A DNA stretch of 19,425 nt from Coprococcus sp. GTDB taxonomy: Bacteria > Bacillota > Clostridia > Lachnospirales > Lachnospiraceae. The translations under genes were made by a program, and so were the position numbers. Shown piece by piece: positions 15,701 to 19,425 of the stretch. The stretch spans positions 1 through 19,425 of the forward strand of contig JAEDHX010000033.1 of assembly GCA_016296785.1 (NCBI GenBank), in the 5' to 3' direction. How positions within the stretch are numbered: position 1 is the first letter of the stretch; each line of letters opens with the position of its first letter. The notes beneath the pieces were generated by a model. That model ran no database searches, was not told the DNA's origin, and worked only from the letters and a program-made list of their open reading frames with translations.

Positions 15701-16315
15701 TAATGGACCAACCTGCTTTTCAAGCTCTCCTAATATATCATTAACACGGCTAAGATTCTCTCGTTCAGCTTCAAGGGACTTCTCAGCTGCGGCTTTATTC
15801 TTCTTGAATTTAACAATACCTGCAGCTTCATCAAATAATTCACGACGTTCTTCAGGCTTTCCATTTAAGATTTTTTCAATCTGTCCCTGACCAATAATAG
15901 AGTATCCTTCTTTTCCAATACCTGTATCAAAGAATAAGGAATGGACATCTCTTAATCTTGATACTGTTCCATTGATTAGATATTCAGATTCACCGGAACG
16001 ATATACTCGTCTTGCAACAGTCACTTCATTATAATCAATAGGTAATGAATGATCACTATTATCAAGAGTGATTGCCACATATGCTGAGCCCTGAGGCTTT
16101 CTTAACTGAGTACCCGAAAATATTACATCCTCCATCTTAGATCCTCTAAGACTTTTTGCACTTTGTTCTCCAAGAACCCATCTAACTGCATCTGCCACGT
16201 TACTCTTACCGGAACCATTAGGTCCAACAATACATGTAATTCCATGATTAAACTTGAATACTATTTTATTTGCAAATGATTTGAATCCATTTACTTCTAT
16301 GCTTTTTAAATACAT
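12758..16315 (-). CDS. smc: Chromosome segregation protein SMC
   Basis: Structural maintenance of chromosomes ATPase, core of the SMC-ScpAB complex that organises and segregates the chromosome. Full length at 1185 aa. The N-terminal head has Walker A GPNGSGKS (31-38), NVADAVRWVLGEQSAKSLRG and a Q-loop region IGQGQIEKIL. Two long coiled coils rich in Glu/Lys/Asn flank a hinge around residues 510-660 (NPGIIGVVADIIDVNKEYE; then RLVTIEGELINPGGSMTGG). The C-terminal head holds the ABC signature LSGGEKSLTA (from 1089) and Walker B FCLLDEIEAALDD (from about 1113). It starts 3 bases after the rnc stop, with only a weak AGG in front, so translation is probably coupled to rnc. The coding sequence is intact. 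The many short opposite-strand frames here are coiled-coil shadows. Confidence 0.99.
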   Translation of the reverse strand: MYLKSIEVNGFKSFANKIVFKFNHGITCIVGPNGSGKSNVADAVRWVLGEQSAKSLRGSKMEDVIFSGTQLRKPQGSAYVAITLDNSDHSLPIDYNEVTVARRVYRSGESEYLINGTVSRLRDVHSLFFDTGIGKEGYSIIGQGQIEKILNGKPEERRELFDEAAGIVKFKKNKAAAEKSLEAERENLSRVNDILGELEKQVGPLKAQSETARKYLLFKDELKRLDVNAYLIENEQLRQNLEEDINNKKIIDDDIQTNKQAYEQTKEEYENIEQTIERLNQTIEASKNEIHEYKLAKERYEGEINVINQQIITQKMNHQNIHDQIDRIQHQIDAGDRELADYNDRKTHFDEEVSDVEAKLNAARKESDSISSYIEECLAEIEECKSDIIEFIHESGSLQAKVGRYDAMLENINFRKTQLNQRYLQFKSDDSQDKKELDELTDKLNKLEAEVKLIIGELDEKEAALADNQNRNKINRELIHNTNEQLSGTRSKMEALRNITERYDGYGNSIRKVMEQKDSNPGIIGVVADIIDVNKEYEIAVETALGGSIQNIVTTDDTTAKKMINYLKSNRFGRATFLPLNTITDRGQIKNDVLKENGVVGLASELVNADRKYDALVRNLLGRIVVVDNIDNALVVARKYNQSLRLVTIEGELINPGGSMTGGAFRNSSNLLGRKRELDELKEKIKELSATADKAAKLDEELKADRDQLRLIIDEKNSALQEAYIKRNTLNMSISQVNSKITESANAFASIEKEVNELNNQINEINNNKNNLAANNKKHEERKNQCEIRIDELEKIVEDERIKLNSSNEAVSTLLIDYNTIKQKEDFVLENIKRIKLDEEQLIQEKNQYVEKIKESVDEINRYEKQIKDIEDNIANGKKQLIDIEDKLSLFTDKREELNKNHKEFFVKRDELSNKIAGLEKASYKLNTAIEKNTEKSDELNNYMWEEYELTYSSALELKDDALIELSSLKKEITAVKAKIKSLGDVNVNAIEDYKAVSERYEFLKAQHDDIVQAETNLLGVISELEKSMQQQFAEKFKEIQFMFDKVFKELFGGGRGALELVDGDNILETGIRIIAQPPGKKLQNMMQLSGGEKSLTAISLLFAIQSLKPSPFCLLDEIEAALDDSNVRRFAKYLDRLTKDTQFIVISHRKGTMEAADILYGITMQEKGVSTLVSVNLIENDLDK

Positions 16316-16318
16316 AAT

Positions 16319-17011
16319 CTAAACCTGCTTTTTCTTAAATTGTAATAATGCATTATATGCAGCCATTTGTTCTGCAGCTTTTCTGGATGCTCCCTCGCCT
16401 TTAGATACGATGGAATCATCAATTACAACTGCTGAAATAAACTTTTTATTATGGTCCGGACCAATTTCATCAATTAATTCATATGATAGTGTCCTTCCCT
16501 CTTTTTGCATTAGCTCCTGCAATGTTGTTTTTGAATCATAAAACAATGATTTATCATCTATATCATTAAGTAAATATGAATATACAAACTTTTTAGCAGG
16601 ATCAAGTCCGCCATCAAGGTAAATAGCACCAAGCACTGCTTCAAACAAATCGCAAAGGATAGAGTTCCTATCTCGCCCGCCTGTCAGCTCTTCTCCTTTA
16701 CTAAGTAAGACATATTTACCAAAACCAAGCTCCCTTGCTATCTGTGACAAAGTAAATTCACAAACAAGACTTGCACGAAGCTTAGTAAGTCTTCCTTCAG
16801 AAAAATCTTTCTTATTACGATACAAATACTCACTTACAATGAATTCAAGTATTGCATCACCTAGAAATTCTGAACGTTCGTATGACTCAGTAATATTTAT
16901 TTTTCTTTCATTAAGATAAGATGTATGAGTAAGAGCTGTTATAAGGTTATCCGGGTTAGTAAAGGTATAACCTATCTTTTGCTCAAGCTCATAATAATTT
17001 TTATTATTCAT
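16319..17011 (-). CDS. rnc: Ribonuclease III
   Basis: Double-strand-specific endoribonuclease that processes 16S/23S rRNA precursors and structured mRNAs. It has 230 aa. The catalytic domain carries the family signature ERSEFLGDAILEFIVSEYLY (residues 45-64), holding the Mg-binding Glu and Asp, and a second acidic motif CDLFEAVLGAIYLDGG. A C-terminal double-stranded-RNA-binding domain runs from TTLQELMQKEGRTLSYELID to the end, including GASRKAAEQMAAYNALLQF. It overlaps the end of plsX by 8 bases (ATG inside TCAAATGAATAA) and lacks a strong Shine-Dalgarno sequence, so it is translationally coupled to plsX. In many bacteria acpP lies between plsX and rnc; here it does not. Confidence 0.98.
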   Translation of the reverse strand: MNNKNYYELEQKIGYTFTNPDNLITALTHTSYLNERKINITESYERSEFLGDAILEFIVSEYLYRNKKDFSEGRLTKLRASLVCEFTLSQIARELGFGKYVLLSKGEELTGGRDRNSILCDLFEAVLGAIYLDGGLDPAKKFVYSYLLNDIDDKSLFYDSKTTLQELMQKEGRTLSYELIDEIGPDHNKKFISAVVIDDSIVSKGEGASRKAAEQMAAYNALLQFKKKQV

Positions 17012-18026
17012 TTGAACTTACCATTTCTTTGCCTAATTCGTCAGCTATCTTTCTGTTAACATCATTTTCCTTGAAGGTAATGCATTGGAAAATAGCGCTC
17101 TTCACCTCTTCATTATGAGAATTACCATGTATCTTAACAACAAGACCTTTAAGACCAAGTAATGGTGCACCACCTTTATTCTTAGCATTAAATCTCTCTT
17201 TAAGTCCTGATAAAGAGCTCTTAATTAACAAACCACCAATCTTTGATTTGAATGAAGACATGATTGTTTTCTTAATCTCACCAAGAAGCATCTTTGCAAG
17301 TCCTTCATATAATTTGAGAATTACATTACCGACGAATGCTTCACAAACTATAACATCTGCAGCACCGTTAGGTATCTCTCTTGCTTCAATACTTCCAATG
17401 AAATTAATGTCCTTGCACGCCTTAAGAAGAGGATATGTTTCCTTTACTAAAGCATTTCCTTTCTCTTCTTCATCACCAATATTAACAATTGCAACTCTAG
17501 GATTCTTTACTTTCTCAATATTCTCCATATATATTGAACCCATCTTGGCAAATTGAAGCAAATGTTCAGGTCTGGCATCTACATTAGCTCCACAGTCAAT
17601 AAGAAGAGAATATCCTTTATTTGTTGGAAGTAACGGTGCGAGCGGTGAACGTTTAACACCCTTTGAACGTCCGACAACAAGTTGTCCTCCGGCAAGTATA
17701 GCACCTGAGCTTCCTGCAGATATGATTGCATCAGCCTCACCATTCTTAACCATATTCATTCCAACAACAAGTGAAGAATTCTTCTTTGTTCTTACTGCTG
17801 AAACAGGAGCATCATGGCAAGTAATCTCTTCTTGTGCATCAACAATAGTAATTGCAGAACTATCATAAGTATACTTTGCCAGTTCAGATTTAATTATATC
17901 TTCTTTACCTGTAAGAATAATATGTGCTTTAGCACCTTCATTAATTGCTTCCACAGCACCTCGTATTATCCATTCCGGAGCGTAATCGCCACCCATTGCA
18001 TCAACAACAATTTTTGTATTACTCAT
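17004..18026 (-). CDS. plsX: Phosphate acyltransferase PlsX
   Basis: Peripheral membrane enzyme that converts acyl-ACP plus phosphate to acyl-phosphate, the donor for PlsY in phosphatidic acid synthesis. It has 340 aa. Recognised segments are KIVVDAMGGDYAPEWIIRGA at the N-terminus, VSAVRTKKNSSLVVGMNMVK, IISAGSSGAILAGGQLVVGR, KRSPLAPLLPT and VNIGDEEEKGNALVKETYPL. VICEAFVGNVILKLYEGLAK and GGAPLLGLKGLVVKIHGNS follow near the C-terminus. AGGAG stands 8 bases before the ATG. It is the first gene of a long packed run and has its own promoter after the rpmF terminator. The AT-rich 5' leader of about 80 bases holds a 17-base dyad that might be a lipid-regulator site. Confidence 0.98.
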   Translation of the reverse strand: MSNTKIVVDAMGGDYAPEWIIRGAVEAINEGAKAHIILTGKEDIIKSELAKYTYDSSAITIVDAQEEITCHDAPVSAVRTKKNSSLVVGMNMVKNGEADAIISAGSSGAILAGGQLVVGRSKGVKRSPLAPLLPTNKGYSLLIDCGANVDARPEHLLQFAKMGSIYMENIEKVKNPRVAIVNIGDEEEKGNALVKETYPLLKACKDINFIGSIEAREIPNGAADVIVCEAFVGNVILKLYEGLAKMLLGEIKKTIMSSFKSKIGGLLIKSSLSGLKERFNAKNKGGAPLLGLKGLVVKIHGNSHNEEVKSAIFQCITFKENDVNRKIADELGKEMVSSNE

Positions 18027-18067
18027 ATCATAATCTCCTATTTTATCTGTATTTGTATTATTATTGT

Positions 18068-18084
18068 TATTAAATTACCTAATA
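18068..18084 (-). promoter_or_regulatory. Small dyad in the plsX leader (possible regulator site)
   Basis: TATTA-N7-TAATA, a 17-base imperfect palindrome about 22-38 bases downstream of the predicted plsX transcription start. Its 17-base size matches FapR-type fatty-acid regulator sites of Firmicutes, but the half-sites do not match the TTAGTACC core well. Treat as a candidate only. Confidence 0.2.
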
Positions 18085-18112
18085 CTGTAAAACGGCATAA
18101 ACATACATGGTT

Positions 18113-18141
18113 ATTATATATATATGGGGGAGTAAAGTCAA
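18113..18141 (-). promoter_or_regulatory. Promoter of the plsX operon
   Basis: The minus strand gives TTGACT (18141-18136), a 17-base spacer, then consensus TATAAT (18118-18113). The spacer contains a C5 run followed by an alternating AT tract. Predicted start is near 18106, leaving an untranslated leader of about 80 bases. The promoter lies immediately after the rpmF terminator, so plsX and the genes behind it form a separate transcription unit. Confidence 0.8.
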
Positions 18142-18186
18142 TAAAACGAAAGGTGAATAATAATAAAACAAAATTTCTTATTGCAT

Positions 18187-18218
18187 AAAAAAAACGTGCA
18201 TACAATGCACGTTTTTTT
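18187..18218 (-). terminator. Intrinsic terminator after rpmF (sequence works in both directions)
   Basis: CGTGCAT (18195-18201) and ATGCACG (18205-18211) form a 7-bp perfect stem with a 3-base loop. It is flanked by eight A (18187-18194) and seven T (18212-18218), which extend the stem and give a U-run on either strand. On the minus strand it lies four bases past the rpmF stop codon. Confidence 0.93.
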
Positions 18219-18221
18219 ATA

Positions 18222-18404
18222 CTAATCAGCTACAGAGATAATCTCTTTCTTGTTATATGAACCACAATTCTTACATACTCTGTGTGGTACCATTAACTCG
18301 CCGCACTTGCTGCACTTAACTAATGCTGGTGCAGTCATCTTCCAGTTTGCTCTTCTCTTATCTCTTCTTGCCTTTGAGCTCTTATTCTTTGGACAAATTG
18401 ACAT
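18222..18404 (-). CDS. rpmF: 50S ribosomal protein L32
   Basis: bL32, 60 aa, zinc-ribbon protein of the large subunit. It starts MSICPKNKSSKARRDKRRAN, where the PKxKxSKxRRDxRRA pattern is diagnostic. It has two CxxC pairs, CSKCGE and CKNCGS, so this is the zinc-binding (C+) form. The ATG at 18404 follows GAGGAGG, which overlaps the yceD TGA stop. It is transcribed with yceD from the consensus promoter upstream, and a strong terminator follows directly. The yceD-rpmF-plsX order is very widely conserved in bacteria. Confidence 0.98.
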   Translation of the reverse strand: MSICPKNKSSKARRDKRRANWKMTAPALVKCSKCGELMVPHRVCKNCGSYNKKEIISVAD

Positions 18405-18417
18405 TAATCACACCTCC

Positions 18418-18933
18418 TCAATTCTTCAAGATGTTTGCAAAAACTGATAATCTCGGATCTGGAACAAAATCATCACAATCACATGTTTCGTAGTTCAGAT
18501 TCTTTCCACACACCTTACAGAGTCCCTTGCAATCATCATTGCAAAGAATCTGTACCGGAACTATACTCATCAGTTCCTTTTCAAGTAGTGCGTCCATATC
18601 GATATTACAGTCATCTAAATAATTTAATTCATTAATCTCGTCAATTTTATCAGAATCAAAAATTGCCATATCGATAACATCATCAATAACAACTTTAAAA
18701 TCCTTCATTATCTCATCAAGACATCTGTCACAAAGCATCTTTAATGTAACTACACATTCACCTTTTATGCTACATTTCTTCTTGCCTTCATTCTTAATTA
18801 TAAGAACAAACTCAGGAATATTATCAGTAACATATACATTACCATTAAAAGTAAAATCCTTTAATGAAGAAGTTACATTAACTTCGCGTACTAGTCCTTC
18901 AGTTGATAAAATTTCAGATAAATCAATTAACAT
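18418..18933 (-). CDS. yceD: YceD family protein (DUF177), 23S rRNA accumulation protein
   Basis: DUF177/YceD protein of 171 aa, encoded before rpmF in most bacteria and linked to 23S rRNA accumulation or 50S assembly. Four cysteine clusters are visible: CVVTLKMLCDRC, then LCNDDCKGLCKVCGKNL and YETCDCDDF, ending with the conserved DPRLSVFANILKN. The cysteines are those typical of the Firmicutes form and probably bind zinc. The start is the ATG at 18933, preceded by AGGAGA (18938-18943) 4 bases upstream. A longer open frame from 18993 would begin on top of the promoter's -35/-10 region and cannot be translated from that transcript, so MLIDLSEILSTEG is the true N-terminus. The acetate kinase gene often found upstream is absent here. 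Confidence 0.93.
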   Translation of the reverse strand: MLIDLSEILSTEGLVREVNVTSSLKDFTFNGNVYVTDNIPEFVLIIKNEGKKKCSIKGECVVTLKMLCDRCLDEIMKDFKVVIDDVIDMAIFDSDKIDEINELNYLDDCNIDMDALLEKELMSIVPVQILCNDDCKGLCKVCGKNLNYETCDCDDFVPDPRLSVFANILKN

Positions 18934-18961
18934 AATATCTCCTAAAAATCGCACATTGGTT

Positions 18962-18990
18962 ATTATACATATTTGAACATTCTTTGTCAA
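18962..18990 (-). promoter_or_regulatory. Consensus sigma-A promoter of yceD-rpmF
   Basis: A perfect TTGACA (18990-18985), a 17-base spacer and a perfect TATAAT (18967-18962) on the minus strand. Predicted start near 18955, giving a short leader of about 22 bases with AGGAGA in front of the yceD ATG. Such a strong match fits ribosome-related genes. Confidence 0.92.
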
Positions 18991-19003
18991 CAAATATTTT
19001 TAA

Positions 19004-19138
19004 TTAAAACATCTTCTTTAATGAACCAAGCATATCCCCTGCTTTATCGGATGCAAGCTTAGCCTGAACTCCTGAAACTACCTCTCCAATGTTTAAAATA
19101 ATTTTTCTATCAAACCTATTAGTAGTGGAGATACGCAT
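19004..19138 (-). pseudogene. C-terminal tail in the -1 frame of the upstream membrane gene (possible frameshift)
   Basis: A short open frame (44 codons from an internal ATG at 19138) overlaps the end of the membrane-protein gene by 46 bases and continues 89 bases beyond its stop. The part past the overlap reads LNIGEVVSGVQAKLASDKAG, then DMLGSLKKMF, an amphipathic tail with normal codons, ending just before the yceD promoter. No ribosome site precedes the ATG. Joining the frames at the A5 run (19102-19106, on the + strand TTTTT) gives LLIGLIEKIILNIGEVV, a smooth continuation of the last membrane helix. So this is more likely the displaced 3' end of that gene than a separate gene. Causes could be a base-call error, a true mutation, or programmed slippage. 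Confidence 0.5.
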
Positions 19139-19416
19139 ATCAACACATTAAATATAATATAAATAGCAAATTTCTTAAAATTCGAGCTGAAAACTCTTTT
19201 GTAAATCAGTTTTAGAATAAAAATTTCTCCAATAATACATGCTACCATGAGTATAAAGAAAATAATTATTCTACATTTTTGATCAATATCAAATTTGGGA
19301 TCGTTAGGAGATGTTATATCAAATAGAATATATATTATCCAACATAATGCTATATGGATTACATTAATAATCACCAACGATAAGTTTAAAAGTTTTGATT
19401 TCATTTTACCAATCAA
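19093..19416 (-). CDS. Small membrane protein of unknown function, three predicted helices (possibly frameshifted)
   Basis: I do not recognise this gene. It codes for 107 aa from a TTG at 19416 or 103 aa from an ATG at 19404. An in-frame TAG directly precedes the TTG, so the gene starts within the window, and AGGAAG lies 3 bases before the TTG. Three hydrophobic segments are evident: LSLVIINVIHIALCWIIYIL, then IIIFFILMVACIIGEIFILK and YIIFNVLICVSPLLIGLIEK. A short Asp/Pro-rich loop (DITSPNDPKFDIDQKC) sits between the first two. Lys/Arg-rich turns (YKRVFSSNFKK) between the second and third suggest a cytoplasmic loop. It stops at an early TAA right after an A5 run; the -1 frame beyond carries a plausible continuation of about 31 residues. 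It is not co-transcribed with yceD, which has its own promoter. Confidence 0.6.
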   Translation of the reverse strand: MIGKMKSKLLNLSLVIINVIHIALCWIIYILFDITSPNDPKFDIDQKCRIIIFFILMVACIIGEIFILKLIYKRVFSSNFKKFAIYIIFNVLICVSPLLIGLIEKLF

Positions 19417-19425
19417 CTACTTCCT

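Noticed and set aside
12758..16315. Several short plus-strand frames inside smc
   Set aside because: The smc coding sequence is continuous, with all head, hinge and signature motifs; opposite-strand frames arise from its biased coiled-coil codons.
1..19425. Search for mobile elements, CRISPR arrays, phage or defence genes, toxin-antitoxin pairs and tRNAs
   Set aside because: No transposase, integrase, regularly spaced repeats, nuclease/ATPase defence modules or cloverleaf-like sequences were seen; gene content is housekeeping and nearly gapless.

Overview
The window reads as a chromosomal core segment from a low-GC Gram-positive bacterium of the class Clostridia, most likely Lachnospiraceae. 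The support is the low GC, strong AGGAGG ribosome binding sites, frequent TTG/ATG starts, the L27 N-terminal extension with its Prp protease (a Firmicutes/Fusobacteria/Tenericutes trait), and the gene orders yceD-rpmF-plsX-rnc-smc-ftsY and (B12-type radical SAM)-DUF2344-rng-rplU-prp-rpmA. The family assignment is inference; no 16S or species marker is present. All 17 recognised genes, plus a short C-terminal ORF, lie on the minus strand, so transcription runs from high to low coordinates. I saw no tRNA, rRNA, CRISPR array, insertion sequence or phage gene, and no gene-free stretch over 300 bases.

Layout in transcription order. (1) 19425-19004: a small three-helix membrane protein of unknown function, apparently split by a -1 frame change in an A5 run, with its C-terminal tail in the next frame. 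(2) 18990-18187: a consensus sigma-A promoter (TTGACA-17-TATAAT) drives yceD and rpmF, closed by a strong intrinsic terminator. (3) 18141-8250: a second near-consensus promoter starts a long tightly packed run: plsX (phospholipid synthesis), rnc (RNase III), smc, ftsY, a threonine ammonia-lyase with an ACT domain, a [2Fe-2S]/ASKHA corrinoid-activator-like protein, and a YycJ-type metallo-beta-lactamase-fold nuclease. The usual acpP between plsX and rnc is absent. (4) 8250-2621: a 101-base gap with dyads precedes the UPF0237 ACT protein, UPF0210, a TIGR03960-type radical SAM protein, its partner DUF2344 protein (TTG start inside the upstream gene) and a short RNase E/G. (5) 2620-981: a divergent MurE-like Mur ligase with its own extended -10 promoter and a leader with inverted and direct repeats, sitting between rng and rplU. 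(6) 928-1: a promoter, a probable L21 autoregulatory leader, then rplU, prp and the start of rpmA, which runs off the window.

Most of the content concerns core processes: ribosome biogenesis (L32, L21, L27, Prp, RNase III, YceD), chromosome segregation (SMC), protein targeting (FtsY), lipid and cell-wall precursors (PlsX, Mur ligase), RNA decay (RNase E/G), and several conserved but poorly understood families (UPF0210/UPF0237, TIGR03960/DUF2344, DUF4445-type ASKHA). I found no obvious multi-gene novel system. The best leads are the frameshifted membrane gene at the right edge, the odd Mur ligase with its repeat-bearing leader, the orphan corrinoid-activator-like gene coupled to threonine ammonia-lyase, the Zn-link-less RNase E/G, and several structured leaders. 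All identifications rest on motif recognition by eye, without database searches.
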